Of a DNA stretch of 64,000 nucleotides, positions 46,960 through 58,140 are shown in pieces. The notes under the pieces were generated by a model, which did not search any database, was not told the DNA's origin, and worked only from the letters and a program-made list of their open reading frames with translations. Every line of letters begins with the position of its first letter. The first letter of the stretch is position 1. Source of the DNA: Otatea glauca. Taxonomy: Eukaryota > Streptophyta > Magnoliopsida > Poales > Poaceae. The position numbers and the translations under genes were made by a program. The DNA lies in contig CM070730.1 of the NCBI GenBank assembly GCA_036346275.1, positions 2,728,309-2,792,308 of the forward strand, written 5' to 3'.

Positions 46960-48235
46960 ACAAAAAAATATGCGCCGGTTCGCGCATAGCGCGACCGCCA
47001 TCGCCGTCGTCGCACGAAGCGCCTTGGTTCCCGCTCGCCGGCTTGAAACCCGGCTAGCCGCCGTTGCGCCGCCGTCTCGGCCATCGCCGCAGCCGCCCGC
47101 TGCGGCATCGGCCTCCGCCGCCCGCCCGACGAAGCGCAGCCTCGGCCGCCGCCGTCGCGATCCGGCCGGCTCGCGGCCCACTCGGCCGATCTGCGCTCGC
47201 CGCCGATGGCCCAGCCCGCCTCCATTGCCGACGGCCTTTGGCAAGCGGCCGGCCGAGGCCGCTCCTCGCCTCCGCGTCGCTCGAAGCCGCCCGAGGCCCG
47301 CTGCGGCCCGTCGCCGTCGGCATGGCGGTCTGCGCGCGACGGCAATCGTGTCGTGCCCTTGAAGCCGTCGCCCGGTGGTCGTCCCGACCACGGCTTGCGA
47401 CCACCATTGGTCACCAGTAGCGTCGACCTCGCGTCGCAGCGCGCCGCCTCGGCCGCATCGCCGACGCCATGTCTCCGGCAAGATGTCGCCGGCGCCCGCC
47501 CGACCGCGCCACGCCACGACGAAGCGCGTCGCGCTCGCCGTCTGCCCGGCTCGCGGCCGACTCCGCCGCCATGCCGTCGCTGTAGACGCGCGCCTCCGGC
47601 TCAGTGTGCGCGACGACCCACGCCCATTGCTCGCGGCCGCGCCGCGCCAAGAAGCGCCGCCGCCTCGATCTGCCGCTCGCGCCCGCCGCCGCCGCCAGCT
47701 CGCGGTGCTGCGCGCGCTGGCCGTGCCGCCGCCTTGGCCGGCCGGCTCGCGATTGCGGCCGCGCCCGCCGACGCCACGCTTAGGCCCTCGGTTCCACCGC
47801 GCCGACGGCGGCGACCTCGGCGTCGCCTTAGCACGCAGCTTCGCCGCCCGCGTGGCCTCGACCCACGTGTGCGTCGCCTCGCCCGCCGCCGACGATGCCC
47901 GCCTCGGCGGATGCTTGCGCCGCCACCTCCGCCCGGCTCGCGAGCGTTGTCGCCGCCTCCGGCCCGGCCATAACGCAACGCTGCGCCGCCTGGCCGACTG
48001 CCGCGTCGCGCCGAGGAAGCCGCGACGCCCGGCCGGCGCTCGCGCCGCACGCGATCGCGCAAGCGCGTCGGCCGGCGCGCTGCGCCGCCGCCCGTGCCGC
48101 CGACCTCGTGCCACCCGCCGTCGACCTCTGGGCCTCGGCCGCCGACCCCCTGCCCCGTCGACCATGCGCCCACGTCCCGGGAGCAGATGAAGCGCGCGCA
48201 AGAAGGGAAGCTACGCGTGAGGAAGAACAAGCGGC
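46960..48235. other. GC-rich leader of the copia element, no supported coding sequence
   Basis: About 1.27 kb of very high GC is open in several frames on both strands (up to 417 codons on the minus strand, Arg, Ala and Gly rich). These ORFs reflect lack of AT-rich stop codons. Words such as gacgaagcgc and ggccggctcgcg recur at irregular intervals (near 47010, 47129, 47520, 47650, 48010), so the block may be old tandem sequence. It lies between the primer-binding site and the gag start. Confidence 0.5.
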
Positions 48236-48264
48236 GCGGGGGGAGAGAAAAAAAACGAGGCCGT

Positions 48265-48292
48265 GGCGGCTAGGGTTTTTACCCTAGCCGCC
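48265..48292. repeat. Perfect hairpin, 12-bp stem, 4-nt loop
   Basis: ggcggctagggt (48265-48276), loop tttt, accctagccgcc (48281-48292). It lies at the end of the GC-rich copia leader. Confidence 0.85.
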
Positions 48293-48622
48293 AGTGGAAA
48301 TGGTAGGGAGGCCTAGTGGTTGCTTTCGGCGCATGAGCGAAAGAAAGAAAAAAAAGGAAAGAAAAAGAAAAAAATTGCAAAAAAAAAAAATTTGCAGAAA
48401 ATTTTGAAAAATTGCCAGAAAATCAAGAAGATTTATCTGGCTCTGTTTTTAATTTTTCTAGCTTTATTTCTCTGTTTCTATGAATATTCTTTCTGAATTT
48501 TGAGTTCATTGCTTTATTTTGTATACTGCAATGCATAGCAATTTAATTTTTCTGCACTTTATGTTTTTGCAACCATTTTCTATCAGATTACAAGCAGTAA
48601 TCTAAATTAGAATTTTGAAATC

Positions 48623-48720
48623 ATGAATCGTGAATCGTGAGTTTGAAGAACTGACCCCGCACGGTCAGAAATACCTTACTTGGGCATCGGACGTGAAGAT
48701 AGTTCTTAGGAGCAAGAAGC
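48623..48720 (+). pseudogene. Truncated copia gag start
   Basis: After a 7-bp tandem duplication (gaatcgt twice, 48625-48638) that throws the ATG at 48623 out of frame, the sequence reads EFEELTPHGQKYLTWASDVK, like the first residues of gag in Ale-type copia elements. Similarity stops at about 48720, so the rest of the element is missing. Confidence 0.6.
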
Positions 48721-51700
48721 TCCGTACGGGGGCTGGTCGCTTAATAATTCACGATCTGGGCAGCGCAGCACAGACCGGGTTTTTAGGATATGGACGCGTG
48801 ATTAGCAGCCAAAAGACGGCCATTAAGGTCATGTACAACACAACGCTTGTACCACGCGCATGCGTCAAAAAACTGCCCCACCTTATCATCATGAACAACA
48901 ACATGGCGTGCAAATGCGTTGGCTGCTGTTTAGAGAGGAGGCCGGCGTTTGGAGTGATTTCTACGCACAGAAGATTTCGTCGCAAGAATCGTCGCTTAGG
49001 GCAAACGGTTGTAAAATAATTGTTTTCATTGGAGATTGTGGCTCTTTTATAGGTGGTCTATGATGTGTCATTTGTTCTTTCTTTAAACATCTAAGCCTCC
49101 TCACATTATAGATAGGATTCCCCAGTAGTCCTAACGTCTAGTCAAGTCAACGAACAATTCAAATCGTCTAATAGCGTCTGCTGTAATAAAAAAAATTAGC
49201 ACAATATTTTTAATAATGTTCTGAATCTAGATGGTTGCTCTTTATCAATAATCTATGTGCAACTGTTTAAGTTGGAACATACAATGAGTTGATCTCTTTT
49301 CTCACGTTACACACGGCCTAACGGGTCACTGCATGCATGCGCGCGTGACGCGACTCCACATGGCGGGTCTCCTCGGCCAGAGAGAGCGCAAATCACGGCA
49401 TGTGAGCGAGCGAGTGGCCGACTGGCCGGCGCCTTGGCTTGTAATTCGTTGATTTCGTCCAGCCTCGTGCGATTTCAATCTGAGAGCTAGCTTGGCTCAA
49501 GGATGTCGTACCACATGGCGGCCATGTGTTCCGCTCGAAAAGCGCGGGTTTTCTCATGCATATTGCCTTTCCTTTTCTGGTTATTTACGGTCGAGTTTAT
49601 TTGCATTATTTCTTAATAGGACGCCGGGACAGACAGTTGAATAAATGGAATTGTTCTGACAAATAAACTTCAATTCCATAGAATAAATGGCCGGTGGAAG
49701 ATTCGAAATTCAACTCAGAATGGTAGCATAACTTTGCTACCAGTTACCTGTACATGTCAAGCAACCCTGCCTATTTACAAAACCTTAATTGGTTCGGTCG
49801 CATATTGTCAAAAAAAAAACCATCACGGTTTTGTGTGCTTACTGTAAAAAGTACAAAAGGTCAATGCTAAAATGTGAGCTCAACTTTCCGTTTCCAGTAA
49901 GCCATGTTTTCTAGCGAATAGCAACCATGCTCGCATTTGAATGTGTAGGGTTACTTGTCATTAATGATGAACAACTGTCATGCTCGTCGTGTTGGAAATT
50001 CAATTTTGCGGAAAGTTTAGAAGTTTCAGTCTCTGGTCGGCCTGGCTGATTTGACAGTGCGGTCAAACCGCTGTGCATATGTGATATGTGGTTAGACCAG
50101 GTTGCAGCGAGATCTGGGGGAGGGGACGGTTTGATCGGTAGCGATCTAACCAGCATGAGGAATTACCGGTGTCATATTCCCAGAACGAGTGATTTTAGAT
50201 CTTGGCAAGTTTTCGGGAGCCTTTAGTGCGTATGGTCGTATGATGCATGTTTGAACTAATGTGGGTTAAGTTGTGAAGGACTTGTGGCTGGGTATGTTTT
50301 TTTGGTTTTTAGATATGTAGGAGAATTGGAGTCAACTATGATTAACGGTAAGGAGTGTTGGGACTTGGTTGCAAGAACAAGGTCCAGAACGATGTAGAAG
50401 TGTGAGATGGTTGAGTTGAAGTAGAGCACATGGTGAACAAGGACATGGAAGGCAAGATTAAGCGGCAGGTTGCACCAAGTGGCTTGGTCGGTGTAAGTGT
50501 GTTGGTGGCTCGGTGGGAACCAGAACGTAAGAGACTTATCGACGCGAGTTAAGTCATTGGTGAATCTACACTGGTCAAGCATGGAGATTGATTGCAAGAA
50601 GAATGTGATTGAATAAGAAAAAGGTATTTGCCAAATACTGGGAAAAGTGAAGATACAAAATCATGGCGCTTGTATAAGTGGTTTAAGTCACGGAGAAACC
50701 TAGGAGATCAAGAGGAGCAAGCCTTATTGGATTCAGGTTAATGTGCTTTGAAAAGCATGCACAATGTGTGACTAAGTAAAAAAAAAACCGTTTGTGTGTG
50801 GGTTTGTGGGTTTTCCCACTGTAAGTGGACAGTATCCACTAAGGTCCAATAGAGAGAGAGGTGGCTTGCCTCCTCTATATAAGAGAAATTTTGTGGTGTA
50901 TAAGATAGGTAGTAGAAATCAAATCTAGCCATTAATTTGTTAAGAGTGTTTCTACTACTCTACTACAAAGGAAGTATAAATAAATACTAGCAACTATGAT
51001 CCTTTAGATAAAAAATAATGAACGGTCTATATTAAATTTAGTATACCATAAAAGAGCTTTTATATAAAAAGGAAGATGGATGCCTCTTGACCCTTCAAGC
51101 CTTGAGTAATTTGTGAGAAATCTATGTATGAGTGCTTTGGATCGCTGACTTTGTATCTCTTGTCCTCCCAGGAGTGACCGAAAAACATTTCTCTTTAAGT
51201 AGCAATAGATCCGAGCCTCTTTTAAGAAGTAGTGTTCTTGTTCTTACCATGTTGCTTCTTGATTTATTTGGTTTTCTCTCCTCTATTCTCTTCTTGATCT
51301 TACTGGTTGCCAAGGATTGTTAGTGATGGAAATATCTTTTGGAGGTCAGACCCTGTCCATCAAGGCATTCCCATAGCAAAATCTTGAAGTCTGCTCAATC
51401 TTTACCTCATTTTGCGATGGTTCTAAGGAAGATTTGTTCCATGAGGTTTTGCTTAGGTTCTTGTTGTTCTTAGGCTTGATATGACTTGTGAGAGTTGATC
51501 ATAAGTCATCTTGGCCTTCCTTAACCCAGGAGCAAACTCTAAACTCATATTAGATTTTTTGTTTGGTTTTGATGCAACTTTACTTTGAACCGAAAAAGGT
51601 TGGAACTTCAGCCATAGTTCCTTAGATTCTTGTTGGAATAGGTTCCTGAGGTTCTAGCGGAATATGTGTTTCAAGTCATTTGAAGCTTTGGTTCAAAAGT

Positions 51701-52560
51701 TCGATCAAATTTAGTTTTCGAAATCAGGCTGATGTTACCGTTAAGAAGTTAAGCGACCAGACTGTTACTATTCACTGATCAGACCGCTTGAGGGAGTTCT
51801 CATTGGTTCTTGATTTTTGTCGGGTAGTGTTGTTTTGGGTGTTAGTATTTAGTCTTCATTGTTTCTATGGCTACAGTAGTAAAAAATCTTTAGAAATACC
51901 TTAAAAGAATTAGAGGCAATATTCACCCTTACTCTGTTTGTCGTACCGATCCTTACAGAATGCTAGGAAAAGGTACTCATTCCACAAAAAATAATTTTTT
52001 AATGAAATATTTAATCTCTTGTCAATGTTTGAGATAAGATTCGTACAGCATTTCAAAACATATAAAACACAACTACTTCCCCGAACTGCTGACAAAACCG
52101 CAATAAAACCCCTAACGAATCGTGGCTGCGCAGGGTAGCAAAGCAAGGCGGGCGGAAGTTTCTGAACGGGGGCCCACGCAGCAGCTGACGCAGCGGCAGC
52201 CGTGGCGACTCACGGCACGGCACCCCCTGGGTGGGTCCGCCTGGGCTGGGCATGACCATGACCATGACATGAGGAGGCTGCTGCCATTGCCGTGGTTGGG
52301 GCTCATCTGGTCAAATCTTCCTCCTCAACCATCACCCCTCCCTAACCCCCTCCCCTGCCGAACTCCCAACGCCCCCACCTCGCCTCCGCAGCTTAAAAGC
52401 TCAGCTCCGACCAACTCCACTCCTCCCCATACCCGCAGCCGAATTTTTATCTAAACCACTATACATATATGGAATTAGTTGTTCACTAGGCGGATTCGAT
52501 CTAGTAGGGACTCGGCGACGCACTGACGCAACGTGACGCGCTGTGATCGATCGATCAGCT
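48721..52560. other. Intergenic repeat-rich DNA, no gene recognised
   Basis: Contains the second copy of the 7.5-kb repeat (about 50905-51065). The part 50200-51900 has LTR-like features (ctctatataagag near 50873) without clear boundaries. The C-rich stretch at 52300-52400 immediately upstream of the membrane-protein gene is probably its promoter or leader. Confidence 0.4.
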
Positions 52561-52568
52561 GCCTGCTC

Positions 52569-54644
52569 ATGATGGAGAAGAAGCTGCCGCTGCCTCTGGT
52601 GCACAACGAGCGGCTGTGGGCGCGGCCGTGGCGGTGGGCCAAGACTGCCTTCTTCCTCGTCTCCATGCTCGCCTCGCTGCTCCTCGTCTGCGCGCCGCCG
52701 CTCCTCGTCGTCCTCCTCGACCTCCTCCTCCCGCCCGCGCTCCTCTCCAACTTCCTCCGCGCCGCCCACCACGCGCAGCTCAACTCCCCATCCCTCCTCG
52801 ATCAGGCCAGGGCCTTCCACTTCCGCTCCTCGCTCGTCGACCTGCCCGCCATCTCCGCCGCGCGATCACTTCTCATCCTCTGTGAGTACCGTAGCCCCCA
52901 CACCGTGCGCGTGCGGGGATAAGTCTGTATCTGTATGTGCAATCCAAGTTAATTTTTTTTTCCGTATTTGATTCAATTTAATGATTGATTTGGCTGATGA
53001 GTGCTGCTGTTTGGGGGGTCGTGCAGGCGCGTACACGGCGTGCGGCGGAGGCGCGGCCTACTTGTGGGTGGCGGTCGCCTGCAGCGTGGGCTCCCTCTGC
53101 TACGTCCTCGCCAAGGCCGTCGCGGTGTTCGGCGTCGCGGCCGACGGCAGCGGGCTGGAGGTGCAGGGCAAGGGCCAGCTAGTGGCCGTCGAGGCCATGT
53201 TCCTCATGTCGCTCGCGCTCGCCGCCGCTCACCTCGCCATGGCGTACCGCGCGAGCTGCCGCGAGCGGCGCCGGCTGCTCGTCTACAGAATCGACGTCGA
53301 AGCTGTGAGTCCTCCTCCTTTGTCCAAATTTCATAGCAATTCAACTTCATTGTATGTGTGGACACAGGAAAGAAAGAAATAATTTTGCGTAGTCGTTGCG
53401 GCTAGAGGCTAAACGTCACGAGAGTTTTCGTCGTCCTGGTAGAAACCAGGATGCACCACCAAATTACTCTCTAACCTTTAAGTTTTTAACCATAATTATC
53501 AAAAACCCGGTTTGACCGGCTCGTGATACAAGATTTAGACTTGCAGTTTGCTACGTTTTCTTCTAATTTTCACTGCGAACACAAATCTTATACCCTAAAC
53601 CGGTTCAAATTCAACGAATTCAGTTTGCTATTCGTGGGTTTTACAGTGAATCCGGTAACTATGCTTTTAACACCTCTCGATACTAGCTCAATAAATCTAG
53701 GTGCTAACTCAATAGATAGCCTCAAACACCGTAGAGAAGCAAGCTTTGCAATTCGTCTCGTAGGATCGCCAAAGACGGCAAGATTCTGGAGAACAATCCA
53801 GTCACTTGTTGGGTGTATCGCCCCCATGATTTCGGCCAAAAAGACCGGGGAAAACAAACTGTTTGTTAGTTAACGCGTCGACATAATATAATCCTTCTTA
53901 GGTGCGCCATGGAATCTGCTTTCGCCTGCCGAGCGCCGGCCCAACCGTATCAACAATAGCTTGTCCAAAGGAAGGAGGAATAGGAATACAGCGCAATTCT
54001 GCTTGGAGATTCCTGATTCGTTACACACAAAGTAGCCGAACCAAGCTTCTACATCGACGTTAATTCATCTAGTTGTATCATAGGCATGGATTAACTGGTC
54101 AGTGTTGTACTTAAACCTGCGTTATTAGTAGCTAATTCTCATTGGCTTGGTCGCCCCTAGTCCTCCAAGAACAGAGTCAAATTCAAACAACTCCAACCCT
54201 CTTAAAAAAAATTCAGGACAACTGCATGAAGAAGTAGTCCAATTACTCGGCACATATTTTCCACGCGTTGGGCAGCATACGGGCTATTGATCAGGACAGA
54301 ACAAGATGACGCCCCCTCTAGAAGTATCTGGAAAATTGCAGCCATCCGGTGAACAAAGAGCTCAATTGACATCACAACCGCAAATTTTGGCCTGTCACTA
54401 TCGCTCAGTGCCTTGATGGTTCTTTTGGCGTGATGTTCATAGCAAGAGAGAATCTCCGAGACACTGTCAAATTTTAGCTGCCACGAAAATACTGTCTTTG
54501 ACAATTGCTAACACATGGTTGTCTGCATTAATTTTGCACCATTGTCGGAAAAGAATCTTCCGTTGGATTTTCCTACTAAACTCTGATTGGTTTATGCAGA
54601 TAAGACTAAAGGGAGGCCAAACACCTAAGGCACTCAAGCAATGA
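52569..54644 (+). CDS. Predicted multi-pass membrane protein, function unknown
   Basis: Three exons, 52569-52881, 53027-53304 and 54600-54644, with GT-AG introns, give 211 residues. ATG ATG at 52569 starts MMEKKLPLPLVHNERLWARP. Hydrophobic segments are at about residues 27-60 (FFLVSMLASLLLVCAPPLLV, then LLDLLLPPALL), 93-137 (SLLILC, YLWVAVACSVGSLCYVLAKA, VAVFGVA) and 155-175 (AMFLMSLALAAAHLAMAY), giving about four membrane passes. A basic stretch CRERRRLLVYRIDVEA follows, and exon 3 adds IRLKGGQTPKALKQ. I recognise the style of a conserved plant protein but no named domain. Exons 1 and 2 are GC-rich as expected for a grass gene. Exon 3 is short and rests on one good acceptor. Intron 2 holds a dispersed repeat (53491-53663). 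Confidence 0.75.
53491..53663. repeat. Dispersed TIR repeat, about 170 bp, copy 2
   Basis: It starts cataattatcaaaaaccc and ends ccggtaactatg. It matches the copy at 22401-22568 in opposite orientation and lies in intron 2 of the membrane-protein gene. Confidence 0.6.
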
Positions 54645-55165
54645 CAATCATCTGTTCCTCACAGTTGGATGGAATCTGAAGGCGCGGCAGGCTTCAGTTC
54701 AGACAGCAAGGGCTCACCCTTCCGGTCACAAATTTTGGTTCGAGTTGTTGTGTACGCTCCGATGGACACGTCCATGTACTTACACTGTCTCCCAAGTGAA
54801 CATAGTGGTAAATGTGAAACATTTGTGCTTCGGCCTCCTGCAGTCAATGCAAAATAGGATGAGCCGTGCGGCAGATGCTTGTTGTTGGTGACTTGGTGGT
54901 GTTTTGGGTTCCCGGTATGTTACGCAAGAGGTGAATTCTGTGTACATACCGGCCTGGAATTGTAAATTGTCACAGGCGGACAGAGGTGGCAATGAACATG
55001 CTTCAATACACGGTTGATGATTGATTGATCGGACTATCGACTCCGGTAGAAGCGTAGAACTCGGGTGGGGTTCTGGGCAAGAACATTAAATATAACTAGC
55101 AGGATCGCACTTGCCTTTGCGTTAGTATCGTAGGAATATACTGAAACCTGTACGCGGCCTGCCAC
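54645..55165 (+). other. Probable 3' untranslated region and downstream DNA
   Basis: Sequence after the stop of the membrane-protein gene. Frames at 54669-54857 (+) and its minus-strand shadow are open but short and unrecognised. Confidence 0.35.
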
Positions 55166-55254
55166 ATTGTGGGCACCGCTCTCCACACGAGCAAATCGAG
55201 AAAACGCGCGATCAACGCTCCACACACGAGTAAATCGAGAAAACGCGCGAAAAA

Positions 55255-55560
55255 GATCTAAAAAGGATTTTGTGTTTTCCGCAAAAGGGCTTAAACGTAA
55301 TGCTAGAAAAACGCAACAAGGACCTAAATACGATGTATATTTTTTTTTAAAAAAAATGGGACCCGAACATTTTTTTTCCCGAAAAGGACCTATTTGTAAT
55401 TCCATTTTTTGTAAAAGGACCCGAGCGGAAGCCTTAAAACGCATAAAGGACCTATATGTAATATATATTCTTTTTTCGGAAAAAAGACCTAACCGTTAAT
55501 TTTTTTTGAAAAAGGACCTATATGTAATTTTTTTTTGAAAAAGAACCCAGTTATAAATTT
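55255..55560. repeat. Degenerate tandem repeat with core aaaaaggacctatatgtaat
   Basis: The core GGACC(T/C) recurs about eight times at roughly 35-50 bp spacing, separated by poly-A or poly-T runs. It is followed by a GAGCCGGCTCGG-type palindromic stretch at 55563-55600. Confidence 0.6.
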
Positions 55561-55609
55561 TTTCGGCCGGCTCGGCTCGAGCCGCGAGCCGAGCTGGCTT
55601 GCTCTACGG

Positions 55610-56990
55610 CTCAAACGAACGAGGAGGCAGCAATCCTTCCAGGATTAGGAAAGGTAGGATTTATATATCTTATAGACTTTAGATTTTCAATACATCTTAA
55701 ACAATAAAAGTGAGAATAGAAGCTTAAAGAAAAATACAACTTGAGTAATGTAATTAAAATTATGAGCTTTAACGGAAGAAAATCGTTGACCATAATAATT
55801 TGTTGGGTTCATAGAAATGTAACTACTCTCTGTCATGCACAGATTATGTAGTTGCATGTCCTTATTCTTACTTCATTAGTTACTGCTTTTCAAAATATAT
55901 GTTGCACATATACCTCTATTTAATCTTAAGCAATACGTTGATTATGTGTGTGAAAAATTATTTTTTTAGTTAACATGATATTAGAGTACCTTGTTCATGG
56001 ATACATTAATACATCATGGGAGAACTACTTTAAACTTATCTTCCCTCATACATCGGTTGCCTTCTATTTCTTCTCGCCGCCATAGCTTTTCTGCTTTAAC
56101 CTCCATTAGCAAGCCTAATTCTTGATTGATCTCTCAAAGCTACTACACCTTCCAATTAAATACTGTACCACATGGTTATCTTCCACTTCTATCCAATTAT
56201 TCCTTCATACTGACTGTTGCGACATCAACACGCATACACATACAACCGTCGTCAATCCTTGTCGGGGACACCCGTCACACTCTCTCTGGTGATCCTGAGC
56301 CTGTTCCTTATGGCTGCACTATCTCTACTTAGAGCTCTTTGCTCCTTTGCTTCTATACGTTCGTATTTGTATTTGTACGAAAGCATGTATATATACACAT
56401 TCATGATGTTATATGTGGTCGATATCCTCTTCTTCGTGTTAGTTGCTCCTCTTCTTTGACGTTAACCAACTCAATGCTCTCTTCTTCAACGTTGGCCAAC
56501 TCAGCGCTATGACCTCCTTACTAATCATGGTGATCTCCTATCTTCATTGATGCCGTCATTTATGCTTAAGTCGTTGTTGAACGATATAGTGAATCTTCTT
56601 GCCATTGCCAGTTACGTCATGCACTCACCAACGATGTCATGCTCCTAGCAACCTGATGACCCCATGTCATCAATAACTCGTCTTCAATGCAAAGCTTCAT
56701 CTCCTCAATGTAGAGTTTCCCCATCATTGAGATTTTTATGCCACTGGTTTCTTTAACAATGCTGATGCTAATCACTCATTGTTGTGGCCCTTGACTTCTT
56801 CGATTCTAGCATTTCTTTTCAACGGCTCTAGCGAATGACGTTGTCCTCATCTCTGTCGCTACCTCGGCTATTCGCTTCCCCGTTGGACAATGTCTTCAGG
56901 ACAGATTGGCTCTAATTGCACTTTTTTGTGGTTTCCTCCAACACCATTCCTGCTACCTTCGTTATAACTTTTGTTTTTATTCATTCGAAT
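55610..56990. other. Intergenic, no gene recognised
   Basis: Moderately AT-rich sequence with only short ORFs of no recognisable content. Confidence 0.4.
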
Positions 56991-57545
56991 ATAAGTTATT
57001 TAAGAATTTTACATTTGAATTCATATAGAAATTCTTTTATTTGTTATTCGAAATTGCAATTATGTTTGGTTGGAATTCATATGCAAATTCAATTGCTTAT
57101 TTTTCTTTAATTTTTATTCCAAGTTATAGTTATATAGGGGTTTTACCTTGAAATTGTATTGAAATCGAATTGATAATTTCATTTTATTTTTATTAAGAAA
57201 TTCAGTTATTTTTGGTTGGAACTTATATACAAATACAATTGCTATTTTTTGTTTATTTTTTTTTCTAGATTATATTTATTTACGGATTTTTCTTAGGAGT
57301 TAGTGTGAAAAAGAAATTGCAAATTTTATTTTATTTTTTATTCTGAATTTCATTTTTTCATTGGAATTCGTATAAAAATTCAATTGCTAATTCATTAATT
57401 TTATTTTCGATTATAGTTACTTCGAGGTTCTACTTTGGAATGTGTATCAACATCGAATTGCTTATTTTATTTTTTATTCCTAATTTTTGTTATTTTTGGA
57501 TTGTATTTAGATATGGACTCTTTGTTTTAATCTGGGAGTTTCTAG
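56990..57545. repeat. AT-rich tandem repeat, about 146 bp period made of two related halves of about 73 bp
   Basis: The anchor ttggaa recurs at 57070, 57216 and 57361 (spacing 146, 145), with a decayed copy at about 57496. Each unit reads ggttggaattcatatgcaaa-type sequence, an aattgctta block and a T-rich stretch, then a second, related half (near 57132, 57279, 57420). Confidence 0.7.
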
Positions 57546-58140
57546 TCCTTGACAATAAATGTGATGACTTCTTTTTTTTCTATCATTTTAATAATAAAAT
57601 AAATACATGATCTGAGTCCGTTTCGGAGAGAACTGATATTCTAGTCCAATCAGTTTCTCCTACCTCAAGTGATCAAATCAATGTCTTATCATGCATATAA
57701 AATCCTAATTCCCGCTCACTTAACAGCAATTTTCACGATATCTCAAAATCACAAATTTCACCAAATTTTTAGGAAATCGCTCCTCGCTGCAACCATGGAA
57801 ATGAGCATCAAATGGATATCCCTGGTTAAATTAATCAAACGAGTATGGTGTAACCCCGACAAGATTAACGCTGAAAGGAAGCTCCGTGTTTCACCTAACA
57901 GTTGAAAACATTTTCCCTTCCGCAGAAATTTCAGACCAACGAGTCGATGACGCACCTGACAATTAAAAAGTAAACTTTACAAAGAGTAGGGTCAACAGAA
58001 GGGAGCAAGTTTTCCAGTTGCCCAATAAACTTAACGATCTAGAGCCTTGACCAAGGCGAAAAGAAGACTTTGATTTGTGGCTTCTAGAAGTCTGAGCGAC
58101 TTCACATTGTCAAAAAGCAACATATCATCGTCTCATAGAG
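57546..58140. other. Intergenic, nothing recognised
   Basis: No gene, RNA or transposon end that I can support. Confidence 0.35.

Noticed and set aside
46948..48201. 417-codon minus-strand ORF and several 120-270 codon + strand ORFs
   Set aside because: All lie in one extremely GC-rich block, are open in overlapping frames on both strands, have Arg/Ala/Pro-dominated composition and no recognisable domain.
52401..52820. 139-codon minus-strand ORF
   Set aside because: Antisense shadow of exon 1 of the membrane-protein gene.
54669..54857. Open frame after the membrane-protein stop codon, as a possible extra exon
   Set aside because: A TGA at 54642-54644 closes the frame, and no better splice option was found; treated as 3' untranslated region.
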